Assembly (NCBI GenBank): GCA_964603125.1
Contig: CAZRUA010000011.1
Location: forward strand, 1-53,367
Reading direction: 5' to 3'
Origin: CAZRUA01 sp964603125
Lineage (GTDB): Bacteria; Bacteroidota; Bacteroidia; B-17B0; Aurantibacillaceae
DNA: 53,367 nt
Shown here: positions 26,117-33,844 of the stretch, piece after piece
Layout of the letters: each line of letters starts with the position of its first letter
Position numbering within the stretch: the first letter of the stretch is position 1
Program-made: the position numbers and the translations under genes
The notes under the pieces: generated by a model
The model's input: the letters and a program-made list of their open reading frames with translations, nothing else
Told to the model about the DNA's origin: nothing
Database searches by the model: none

Positions 26117-27628
26117 ATGAAAACTGTTTCAAACGACCTTTTTGAGCTAATAAAAACATTATCTCCCAATGAAATAAACTCATTTAGGACGTATTGTGTA
26201 CCTAACAATTCAGTTAAAATACCTGATTATTTATTGCTGTTTAATCATTATGCTAAGCTTAATTCTCCTAACGAGGAGAAAATTAAAGGGCTGATGAAAA
26301 ATAAAAATTTTGAGCGCTTAAAGAATTATTTGCACAAACAACTTTTTAATTTCATTGCTGAGGCTGAAACATTAAATATTGAAAAGGAAGTAACTAATAT
26401 GATTTTGGTTGCTAATTCGTTGTTTGCCCGCGATTTGCTTACACAGGGGCTAGCAGTGCTAGCTAAAGCAAAAAAAATTGCAACTAAGCGCGAAATGTTT
26501 CATTATGTATTAATTATTAATGAAAAAATTCATGCAGGGCAATCGGGTATTAATACAAAGGCTTACAATGAATATTATGTGACCGAATATGAAAAGCAAG
26601 AGTTTGAACCGATAAGTGAGAAATTAAGAATAGAGCAGGAGGTAAGAACAATATTGTTGAAACGAAAGCTGTTCAATGATAATCAAATATCAATGATGAG
26701 AACAAAGGAAGCGTTTAAGTATCTTGATGATCATTTCCTTCCTATTATTAAAAAGGGTGAGAGCTACCCAAAATCGTTTAAAGCCAAGATTGAGTTTTGC
26801 ATCATTGCAGCCTATTACTACCAACAATATAACAATTATGAAAAAGCTACTTATTACTTTCAAAAAGCGGTAGACTTATTTGAAAACGAAAACCCAATGC
26901 AGGGAGAAAACCACCAAGATTATATCATTGCTTTACATAATTTGCTATTCTCGTATGCTAGGGTAAAAAACTTTGTTGATTCAAGGTCTGTGCTTGATAA
27001 ACTCACCAATTTAACAGCTAAAAACAGGTATCAACGTACGTCAATATTAAGAACATATTGTTTGTACGAGTCAAACTATTGCCGCCATAATTATAATTAT
27101 GAGCACAGGAAAAGAAATTTAAAGGTTATTGAAACTAATGTAACTAAATATCAAAAGGATTTTTCGCCTGTGTTTTATGTTAACGTAATGAATAATTTAT
27201 CCGTGAATTATTTTATTCAAAAGGATTTTAAAAAGGCGCTTGAGTGGGTAAATCTTATTGAAGGTAATGAAGCTTCAAGCAAATTGGTAAGTCATTTATG
27301 TATTATTAAAATTTATAAATTGATTATTTATTACGAGTTGGATAAGATAGATTTGTTGTCATATGCTATTCGTAATACATATCGTTATATTCTCAAAAAC
27401 CGACAGTTTTCTAATTTTGAAAAGCACTTTTTTACAGCTTTAAAGAAAATTGTGAATGAGCCATCACGCATAAAGCAAAACAAAATTTGGCTCGAAACAA
27501 AAGATAGTTTGCTCGAATTAAAAGAAACAAAGGAAGAGAGCCAAGTTTTTTTACTGTTTAATTTTACTGGATGGATTAACTGCCATGTAAATAAACAGGA
27601 TTACTTTAATTTGATGAATGAAGTATAA
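26117..27628 (+). CDS. Conserved-looking alpha-helical (TPR-like) protein of unknown function
   Basis: A 503-residue protein without signal peptide or membrane helix. The N terminus is MKTVSNDLFELIKTLSPNEINSFRTYC; the body is almost all helix with TPR-like spacing, best seen in AAYYYQQYNNYEKATYYFQKAVDLFENENP (about 230-260), and similar paired helices run to the end. No catalytic or DNA-binding motif is seen. It is probably cytoplasmic and interacts with proteins. I do not recognise the family. A near-consensus -7 box (TATTTTTA) precedes it, and a shared terminator follows. Confidence 0.75.
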   Translation: MKTVSNDLFELIKTLSPNEINSFRTYCVPNNSVKIPDYLLLFNHYAKLNSPNEEKIKGLMKNKNFERLKNYLHKQLFNFIAEAETLNIEKEVTNMILVANSLFARDLLTQGLAVLAKAKKIATKREMFHYVLIINEKIHAGQSGINTKAYNEYYVTEYEKQEFEPISEKLRIEQEVRTILLKRKLFNDNQISMMRTKEAFKYLDDHFLPIIKKGESYPKSFKAKIEFCIIAAYYYQQYNNYEKATYYFQKAVDLFENENPMQGENHQDYIIALHNLLFSYARVKNFVDSRSVLDKLTNLTAKNRYQRTSILRTYCLYESNYCRHNYNYEHRKRNLKVIETNVTKYQKDFSPVFYVNVMNNLSVNYFIQKDFKKALEWVNLIEGNEASSKLVSHLCIIKIYKLIIYYELDKIDLLSYAIRNTYRYILKNRQFSNFEKHFFTALKKIVNEPSRIKQNKIWLETKDSLLELKETKEESQVFLLFNFTGWINCHVNKQDYFNLMNEV

Positions 27629-27630
27629 TA

Positions 27631-27665
27631 AAAAAGCCTCTAGTAATTATCTAGAGGCTTTTTTT
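27631..27665. terminator. Bidirectional terminator between the TPR-like gene and the Cys-rich gene
   Basis: A 13-bp perfect stem (AAAAAGCCTCTAG / CTAGAGGCTTTTT) with loop TAATTAT, directly after the stop at 27628 and just past the minus-strand stop at 27684. Confidence 0.92.
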
Positions 27666-27683
27666 ATAAAATAACTTTAAATA

Positions 27684-27974
27684 TTATTTTGTTTCTGGAG
27701 TAGTAGTTGCAGCAGCTGCATCTTTTTTGCAACATGCTTTTTTCTCTCCTTTTTTGCAAGATTTTTCGTCTTTTGCACAAGCTTTAGTAGCTTTTCCTTT
27801 GCAACAAGCTTTTTCTTCACCTTTTTTGCAACAATCTTTTTTCTTTCCTTTATCATCACCTTTGTTATCACCTAATACAGTAACAATAGCAGAGTTGTTT
27901 AAAGAAGCAATTGTAGAAGCAGAAACAGCGCTAACCATTCCAGTTAAAGCTAAAGCTAAAAATAATTTTTTCAT
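27684..27974 (-). CDS. Small exported Cys-pair/Lys-rich protein
   Basis: A 96-residue protein with a clear signal peptide (MKKLFLALALTGMVSAVSAS). The mature part is mostly Lys, Gly, Glu and Cys: DCCKKG, ACCKGK, KACAKD, KSCKKG and ACCKKD, eight cysteines in five clusters 7-12 residues apart. An Ala/Thr tail (AAAATTTPETK) closes it. The cysteine pairs spaced by Lys resemble metal-binding or metallothionein-like proteins, but no known family is recognised. An overlapping ORF on the same strand (27677-27871) and one on the other strand are shadows. It is a real gene because of the signal peptide, the terminator and its own divergent position against dapA. Confidence 0.75.
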   Translation of the reverse strand: MKKLFLALALTGMVSAVSASTIASLNNSAIVTVLGDNKGDDKGKKKDCCKKGEEKACCKGKATKACAKDEKSCKKGEKKACCKKDAAAATTTPETK

Positions 27975-28134
27975 GGTTTGTTTTTTAGTTGGTTATTAAT
28001 TTATTGTAAAAATACAACATTTATTCCAAAAATCAATCGCAATAAATGTTAAAATGCTTGTGATATATCTCATTTTAAACAAAATGTGGTTTCAAAATTA
28101 CAGTCGTAAAATGTTTTTCAGTAGTTAAAAAACT

Positions 28135-28142
28135 TACATTTG
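28135..28142 (+). promoter_or_regulatory. -7 box TACATTTG for the dapA operon
   Basis: TACATTTG matches TAnnTTTG fully, 18 nt before the ATG at 28161. It rules against the TTG start at 28140, which lies within the box. Confidence 0.55.
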
Positions 28143-28160
28143 TACAATAAAATAAGCAAA

Positions 28161-29048
28161 ATGTCGAAAACTATTAATTTAAGAGGTACAGGGGTGGCAA
28201 TTGTTACTCCGTTTGATAAAAAAGGTGCAATTGATTTTGATGCATTAACTAAGTTGATTGAACATTTAATAAAAGGTAAGGTTGAGTATTTGGTTGTTTT
28301 AGGAACAACTGGAGAATCAGTTACATTAAGTAAAGACGAGAAGAAGCAAGTTATTCAACATGTTGTGAAGGTGAATAAGAAACGTTTACCTTTAGTTTTA
28401 GGTGTTGGTGGAAACAATACTGCTGAAGTGTGTGAAGCCTTAAAAAAGGATGATTTTACCGGTTTTTCGGCAATATTGTCGGTATCACCTTATTATAACA
28501 AACCTTCTCAAGAAGGTATTTATCAGCATTACAAGGCAATTTCTAAAGCAAGCCCATTGCCAATAATTTTATATAATGTTCCTGGTCGTACTTCTTCAAA
28601 CATGGCTTGGGATACAACAATTCGTTTAGCTAAGGATTTTAAAAATATAATTGCTATTAAAGAAGCTTCGGGTAATTTAGAGCAATGTATGAAAATTATT
28701 AAACATCGTCCTGAAGGCTTTTTAGTAATTAGTGGCGATGATAATTTGACTTTGCCTATAATTGCTTGTGGTGGAGACGGAGTAATTTCGGTTGTAGCAA
28801 ATGCTTTTCCTAAACATTTTAGCGATGCTGTGCGTTCTGCTTTATCTTACAAAATGAGTCAAGCTCAAAAAGAACATTATAAATTAATTGAAATAACAGA
28901 TCAATTGTTTGCCGATGGTAATCCAGGTGGTGTAAAGCATGCTTTATCTATTTTAAAGATTACTAAACCTTATGTTCGTTTGCCGCTTGTTGAGCCTAAT
29001 TCAAACGTTCAAAAAAAATTGGCTGATTTAATTTCAAAGTTGAAATAA
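28161..29048 (+). CDS. dapA: 4-hydroxy-tetrahydrodipicolinate synthase
   Basis: A 295-residue (beta/alpha)8 lyase that condenses aspartate semialdehyde with pyruvate, the first step towards diaminopimelate and lysine. Landmarks: GTGVAIVTPFDKKG at the start, LVVLGTTGES (Thr-Thr pair of the active site), SPYYNKPSQEGIYQHY with the catalytic Tyr (about 133), YNVPGRTSSNM, and the Schiff-base Lys in IAIKEASGNLEQC (about 162). NPGGVKHAL near the C terminus is also conserved. Start ATG at 28161 (MSKTINLRG). One base separates its stop from the next gene, so the two are co-transcribed. Confidence 0.96.
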   Translation: MSKTINLRGTGVAIVTPFDKKGAIDFDALTKLIEHLIKGKVEYLVVLGTTGESVTLSKDEKKQVIQHVVKVNKKRLPLVLGVGGNNTAEVCEALKKDDFTGFSAILSVSPYYNKPSQEGIYQHYKAISKASPLPIILYNVPGRTSSNMAWDTTIRLAKDFKNIIAIKEASGNLEQCMKIIKHRPEGFLVISGDDNLTLPIIACGGDGVISVVANAFPKHFSDAVRSALSYKMSQAQKEHYKLIEITDQLFADGNPGGVKHALSILKITKPYVRLPLVEPNSNVQKKLADLISKLK

Positions 29049-29049
29049 A

Positions 29050-30240
29050 ATGCATCAAAGCAGTCGCTCGCTTTTTTTACAACATGTGGCTCAAACCAGC
29101 CCAACACCTCTTGCATTAGAAATTACTAGCGCTAAAGGAACTTATTTGTTCGATAAAAATGGTAAGCAATATTTAGATTTAATTTCGGGTATTTCGGTTA
29201 GTAATTTGGGGCATTGTCATCCAGATGTTGTAAAAGCTGTACAAGACCAAGCAGAAAAATTTATGCACCTAATGGTTTATGGCGAGTATGTTCATACTCC
29301 ACAGGTTATTTTGTGCAAGGCTTTGAGCGATATATTGCCAAGTAATCTTAATTCGACTTATTTGGTTAATTCAGGAGCAGAAGCAACAGAAGGTGCAATA
29401 AAATTAGCAAAACGTTATACAGGAAAAACAAAAATTATATGTTTTGAAAATGCTTATCACGGCAGTACTCATGGCGCTTTAAGTGTTATGGGAAATGAAG
29501 AATACAAAAATTCATATCGTCCTTTATTGCCAGGTGTTAGTATTTTAAAATTCAATTCAATTCAAGATTTATCACGAATAGATAATCAAACAGCGGCGGT
29601 TATTATTGAGCCAGTGCAAGGCGAATCGGGTATTAATAAGGCAAGTCAGGAATTTTTAGTAGCGCTGAGACAAAGATGTGATCAAACTCAAACACTTCTG
29701 ATTTTCGATGAAATTCAATCAGGTTTTGGTCGTACGGGAAGTTTTTTTGCTTTTGAACAATATAATGTTGCACCCGATATTTTGTTGTTAGCAAAAGGAA
29801 TGGGAGGTGGAATGCCTATAGGTGCTTTTATTTCGAGCACTGAGATAATGAATTCATTAACCCATAATCCTGTTTTAGGTCATATCACAACTTTCGGAGG
29901 CAATGCAGTTTGTGCTGCTGCTTCTTTAGCAACCCTAAATATAATTCGAGATAAGCAACTATACAAGCGAGCTTTTGAAATAGAGGAATTTTTTAGGGAT
30001 AATCTAAAGCATTCAGCTATTAAGGAAATTAGAAGTTCTGGAGCTCTTATTGCTGTGGAGTTTGGTGACACCGACATAAATATGGCAATTATTGCTAAGT
30101 GTATTGAAAAGGGAATTATTACCGATTGGTTTTTATTTTGCACCACAGCTATGCGTATAGCTCCACCTCTTATTATTGAAGAAGCTGATTTGAAATTGGC
30201 TTGTGAAAAGATAATTGAAGCGATTAATGAAACAGTGTAA
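29050..30240 (+). CDS. Class III PLP aminotransferase (acetylornithine/succinyl-DAP type)
   Basis: A 396-residue class III aminotransferase. NSGAEATEGAIKLAKRYTGK, CFENAYHGSTHGALS, EPVQGESGI, FDEIQSGFGRTG and the PLP Lys in LLAKGMGGGMPIGAF are all in place. The closest functional types are acetylornithine aminotransferase and N-succinyl-DAP aminotransferase, which ArgD-like enzymes can share. Location one nucleotide after dapA makes a role in DAP/lysine synthesis attractive, although class III enzymes of other specificity cannot be excluded. The gene's stop overlaps the start of the GT2 gene (TAATG). Confidence 0.87.
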   Translation: MHQSSRSLFLQHVAQTSPTPLALEITSAKGTYLFDKNGKQYLDLISGISVSNLGHCHPDVVKAVQDQAEKFMHLMVYGEYVHTPQVILCKALSDILPSNLNSTYLVNSGAEATEGAIKLAKRYTGKTKIICFENAYHGSTHGALSVMGNEEYKNSYRPLLPGVSILKFNSIQDLSRIDNQTAAVIIEPVQGESGINKASQEFLVALRQRCDQTQTLLIFDEIQSGFGRTGSFFAFEQYNVAPDILLLAKGMGGGMPIGAFISSTEIMNSLTHNPVLGHITTFGGNAVCAAASLATLNIIRDKQLYKRAFEIEEFFRDNLKHSAIKEIRSSGALIAVEFGDTDINMAIIAKCIEKGIITDWFLFCTTAMRIAPPLIIEEADLKLACEKIIEAINETV

Positions 30241-30998
30241 TGCAAAGTAATTTAAAAATATCAATCATTACCATAAGTTTTAACGCTGCGGAAACTATTG
30301 AAACAACTATTCAATCAGTAGTTTCTCAGGATTATAAAAATATCGAGTACATTATACAAGATGGATTATCTAAAGATAATACCATAGAAATTGCTAATAA
30401 GTATAAAGATAAAATCGCGCAAATAAATTCCGAAAAAGATAAGGGATTGTATGATGCTATAAACAAAGGAATAAGTCATGCAACTGGCGATGTGATAGGA
30501 TTGATTCACAGCGATGATTTTTATATTGATGGGAAAGTAATTTCTAAAATTGCTGGGTTGTTTGATAAAACTGGGGCTGATGCCGTTTATGCAGATTTGT
30601 ATTATGTAGATAGAGAGGATACAAATAAAATTAAGCGTAAGTGGAAATCTGGTTTATACAAAGAAGGAATGTTCTTAAAAGGATGGATGCCACCGCATCC
30701 CACTTTTTTTGTTCGTAAAGAAATTTACAACAAATACGGACTTTTCACTACTGAGTTAAAGTCGGCAGCTGATTATGAGTTAATGTTGAGGTTTATTCAT
30801 AAGCATAAAATTAAATTAGCATATTTCCCCGAATATATTGTAAAAATGCGGGTTGGTGGAGTAAGCAATCAAAATGTAGCAAATCGCATTAACGCAAATA
30901 ATGAGGATAAAAAGGCTTGGGAAATGAATGGACTAAAACCATATTTTTACACTTTGTATCTAAAACCTATCAGGAAAATTAAACAGTTTTTTGTTTAG
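30240..30998 (+). CDS. GT2-family glycosyltransferase
   Basis: A 252-residue GT-A enzyme: ISIITISFNAAETIETTIQSVVSQDYKNIEYIIQDGLSKDNT at the start, the metal-binding HSDDFYI (about 92), then WMPPHPTFFVRK and AADYELMLRF, which are typical of the WcaA-like group acting on exopolysaccharide or O-antigen units. It overlaps the aminotransferase by one base. No further sugar gene follows on this strand, so its acceptor is unknown. There is no transmembrane helix. Confidence 0.87.
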   Translation: MQSNLKISIITISFNAAETIETTIQSVVSQDYKNIEYIIQDGLSKDNTIEIANKYKDKIAQINSEKDKGLYDAINKGISHATGDVIGLIHSDDFYIDGKVISKIAGLFDKTGADAVYADLYYVDREDTNKIKRKWKSGLYKEGMFLKGWMPPHPTFFVRKEIYNKYGLFTTELKSAADYELMLRFIHKHKIKLAYFPEYIVKMRVGGVSNQNVANRINANNEDKKAWEMNGLKPYFYTLYLKPIRKIKQFFV

Positions 30999-31088
30999 TA
31001 ATTCTTGAAGCAAAATGTAATTGCCAAATTCCTCTATATGCTATCATAGTTCAAAAAAAGGAAATTGCAATATATTACAATTAAGGAC

Positions 31089-31096
31089 TAGCTTTG
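31089..31096 (+). promoter_or_regulatory. -7 box TAGCTTTG for the histidine kinase gene
   Basis: TAGCTTTG matches TAnnTTTG fully, with ATTG at 31064-31067 (21-nt spacer, one mismatch in the -33 element). A second box, TAATTTTG at 31129-31136, lies only 7 nt before the ATG and would give a leaderless message. Confidence 0.5.
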
Positions 31097-31143
31097 TACT
31101 TTTAGTCTAAGCATCTCAAGATTTATATTAATTTTGTGAGCTT

Positions 31144-33159
31144 ATGAATAAACTTTGTAAAGTTTCAATAGCATTATTTTTTCTTCTTTTAACCAACATA
31201 ATTATTGGGCAAAATCATGAAATAGATTCGTTAAAAAATCTGCTTTCAAAAACAAAAAATGATACAGTAAGATGCAACTTAATGTATGAGCTTAGTGAGG
31301 TGTTGCCCGAAACTGAAAGCTTAGAGTTTAGTAACAAACTTAGGGTAATTTGCAAAAATGAGTTTAAGAAAAATTTAAGCCCAAAGGTTAATTATTTTTA
31401 CAAGAATATTTATGCTAATTCTTTATTGAGTATTAATTCCAATCAACTTGAAAAGTCTAATTATCATGACACTATTTTAGAAGGTTTTTTGGAGACGCTT
31501 AATGTATACACTGAAATTAATAATCAGGAAGGGGTTTGCGAAGTGTACAATGCTATAGGAGCATATTACTATAGAAAAGCTCTTTTTAATGAGGCAATTA
31601 ACTATTATCATAAAGCATTAAAGCTCGCATCTAAAATAGGAGCTAATGAGGGGAGGGCTTCAATTCTTAACAATTTGGCGGCTATTTATGCTGCAAATAA
31701 AAATTATTCCGCTGCACGTCAAAATTACTATGAATGCTTAACAATTAAGGAATACGTTTCTAATGAAAAACATTTATCGTATTTATATAATAATTTGGGT
31801 AGAAACTTCACGGATGATAAAATGTATGATAGTGCACAATACTATTATGAGAAGAGTTTGTTGTTAGCTCATGAGGGTAAGTTCATAAGGCACGAGATTG
31901 TTGTGTTGAATAATTTGGGAAGCAATTTTTATTCTTTGAAAAATTATGATGAGGCAATGAAATATTATAAGCAAAGCATTGAATTGGCTATTGCTAATAA
32001 TGATGAGTACGCTATGTGCCATGGGTATTTTAGGATAGCGCAATTGTATTATGATACTGATAGGAAGGAGAACGCTAAAGATTATGCAGAAAACTCTTTA
32101 AAACTTGCTCAAAAGCAAGGTAGAATGGAGTTAATGAAAAATGCTTCATCTATATTAATGAGAATTTATGAAGAGAAGGGCGATTTTAAGAAGGCATTTG
32201 AAGTAAGTAAAATTTATTATTTATCTCGAGATAGTGTCAATAATAGGGCAAACGAGAAGGCTGTGTTAGCAAGTCAATATCAGTATCAATACGATAAAAA
32301 ATTTCTTGCGGATAGTTTAAAAACATCAAAAGATAAGGAAGTTCTTTCTTTGCAAATAGCTAAGGATAGGAATCAAAAAATATTTTTATATGTTATAATT
32401 ATTCTAACGATTATTTTTACTGCATTTGTTTTCAATCGTTTTAGAGTGGCAAAGAAACAGAAGAGCGTAATTGAAATGGCAAACAAGGATTTAAGTCGCC
32501 AACATTTATTAAATCAAAAAATATTTTCAGTTATATCACATGATTTTAGAGGGCCAATGTTGTCATTAACTTTAATGTTAGAGTCATTTAAAACCAAAAG
32601 CACAGATGCTTCTTTAAATATTTATGTTGAAAGTGTGGCTTCAGAGGTTGCAAATGCAAATGAGATGTTGAATAACCTGCTTAATTGGGCTAGGACTGAG
32701 ATAAATATTGTAGAATTTGAAAAAAGTCAATGTAATGTTTTAGAGATTTTTAATGAAACAGCAAAAGAATTTAAAACGAAATTAGACCAAAAGAATTTAC
32801 ATGTAAAAACAGAAATTGAGGAAGACTCTAAAATTGATTTGCCTCCTGATATTCTTCGAATCGCACTTAGAAACCTACTCTCAAATGCGATTAAGTTTAG
32901 TTATAACGAAAGTAGCATTGAAATCAAATATTTAAGTGCACAAACTATTTCGGTTAAAGATACTGGTATTGGTATGTCTTTTGAAGTTCAAAATAAATTA
33001 TCTAATCGGGAAGTTGATACAGGTTTAGGTACGAATAATGAAGAGGGTTTCGGAATTGGATTATATATTGTTTCGGAGTTATTGTATAAATACGGTTTTA
33101 AAATTTCGGTCGAAAGCCAAGAGGGAGTTGGGTCTTGTTTTTTTATTCAACCACTTTAG
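31144..33159 (+). CDS. TPR sensor histidine kinase
   Basis: A 671-residue membrane kinase. A signal peptide is followed by a TPR array (about 130-370) with repeats such as FNEAINYYHKALKLASKIG and YDEAMKYYKQSIELA, facing the periplasm. A transmembrane helix is near 415-433 (IFLYVIIILTIIFTAFVFN). The HisKA domain has the phospho-acceptor His466 in VISHDFRGPMLSL, and the ATPase domain carries RNLLSNAIKFSYNESSIEI (N box), VKDTGIGMS (G1) and GFGIGLYIVSELL (G2). The next gene, 57 nt on, encodes a LuxR-type response regulator and is the probable partner. The stimulus is unknown; TPR sensors of this kind are common in Bacteroidota. Confidence 0.92.
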   Translation: MNKLCKVSIALFFLLLTNIIIGQNHEIDSLKNLLSKTKNDTVRCNLMYELSEVLPETESLEFSNKLRVICKNEFKKNLSPKVNYFYKNIYANSLLSINSNQLEKSNYHDTILEGFLETLNVYTEINNQEGVCEVYNAIGAYYYRKALFNEAINYYHKALKLASKIGANEGRASILNNLAAIYAANKNYSAARQNYYECLTIKEYVSNEKHLSYLYNNLGRNFTDDKMYDSAQYYYEKSLLLAHEGKFIRHEIVVLNNLGSNFYSLKNYDEAMKYYKQSIELAIANNDEYAMCHGYFRIAQLYYDTDRKENAKDYAENSLKLAQKQGRMELMKNASSILMRIYEEKGDFKKAFEVSKIYYLSRDSVNNRANEKAVLASQYQYQYDKKFLADSLKTSKDKEVLSLQIAKDRNQKIFLYVIIILTIIFTAFVFNRFRVAKKQKSVIEMANKDLSRQHLLNQKIFSVISHDFRGPMLSLTLMLESFKTKSTDASLNIYVESVASEVANANEMLNNLLNWARTEINIVEFEKSQCNVLEIFNETAKEFKTKLDQKNLHVKTEIEEDSKIDLPPDILRIALRNLLSNAIKFSYNESSIEIKYLSAQTISVKDTGIGMSFEVQNKLSNREVDTGLGTNNEEGFGIGLYIVSELLYKYGFKISVESQEGVGSCFFIQPL

Positions 33160-33202
33160 CATATATACGGAAATCCCCTAATTTAATTTGTAAAAAGAAA
33201 AA

Positions 33203-33210
33203 TATATTTG
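33203..33210 (+). promoter_or_regulatory. -7 box TATATTTG next to the response regulator start
   Basis: TATATTTG matches TAnnTTTG and ends 6 nt before the ATG at 33217. If used, the message would be leaderless or nearly so. A TTG inside the box at 33208 is in frame but is not a plausible start. Confidence 0.4.
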
Positions 33211-33216
33211 TACCGT

Positions 33217-33843
33217 ATGAGCAAAATTAAAATAGGAGTTTTCGATGATCATCCAGTTATATCAACTGGTATTTCTAGTTTTTTAGCTAATCAATCAGAT
33301 GAAATTGAGATTAGTTTAATAGCTAATACTAGAGATGAATTAATGTTGAGGCTAGAAACTATTGTTTTGGATGTTTTAGTAATGGATATAGTGGCTCCAG
33401 ATGTTAATGGACTAGAGCTGTTTGTAGATGTAATAAAAAAGTATAACTCTATTAAAATAATAGGTTACTCTACTTTAAGAAGCCCTGTTCTTGTTGAGAA
33501 TTTATTGAGTATTGGAGTTAAAGGATTTGTAAATAAAGCTCAACCCATAGATGATTTAATGAAAGCAATTAAGGATGTGAATTATGATTTAGTTTATGTT
33601 CCTGAAAAGTATAAATTTTTAACATCTAGGTATCGTGAAAGTGGAAGTAGTTCTCTCACAGAAAGGGAAATGGATATTTTGAAATTGATTGCACGCGAGG
33701 ACACTACTCAACAAATTGCTGATGCATTAGGCCTGTCACCTAAAACGATTGAAAATCATAAGATTAATTTGTTTAAGAAAATGAATGTTAAAAATGCTGC
33801 TGGATTAATATTAGCTGCAACCCGATTGGGCTATATATCTTGA
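33217..33843 (+). CDS. NarL/LuxR-family response regulator
   Basis: A 208-residue DNA-binding regulator. The receiver domain has the acidic pair Asp10-Asp11 (VFDDHPV), the phospho-acceptor Asp57 (LVMDIVAPD) and the conserved Lys107 (FVNKAQP). The C-terminal LuxR helix-turn-helix reads SLTEREMDILKLIAREDTTQQIADALGLSPKTIENHKINLFKKMNV. It lies next to and downstream of the TPR histidine kinase gene, so it is the likely partner. It faces the TMTC-like gene at a 1-nt convergent junction. Confidence 0.94.
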   Translation: MSKIKIGVFDDHPVISTGISSFLANQSDEIEISLIANTRDELMLRLETIVLDVLVMDIVAPDVNGLELFVDVIKKYNSIKIIGYSTLRSPVLVENLLSIGVKGFVNKAQPIDDLMKAIKDVNYDLVYVPEKYKFLTSRYRESGSSSLTEREMDILKLIAREDTTQQIADALGLSPKTIENHKINLFKKMNVKNAAGLILAATRLGYIS

Positions 33844-33844
33844 G

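Noticed and set aside
27677..27999. Overlapping ORFs in the Cys-rich gene (27677-27871 minus, 27727-27999 plus)
   Set aside because: Shadows of the Lys/Cys codons in other frames; no signal peptide or start context.
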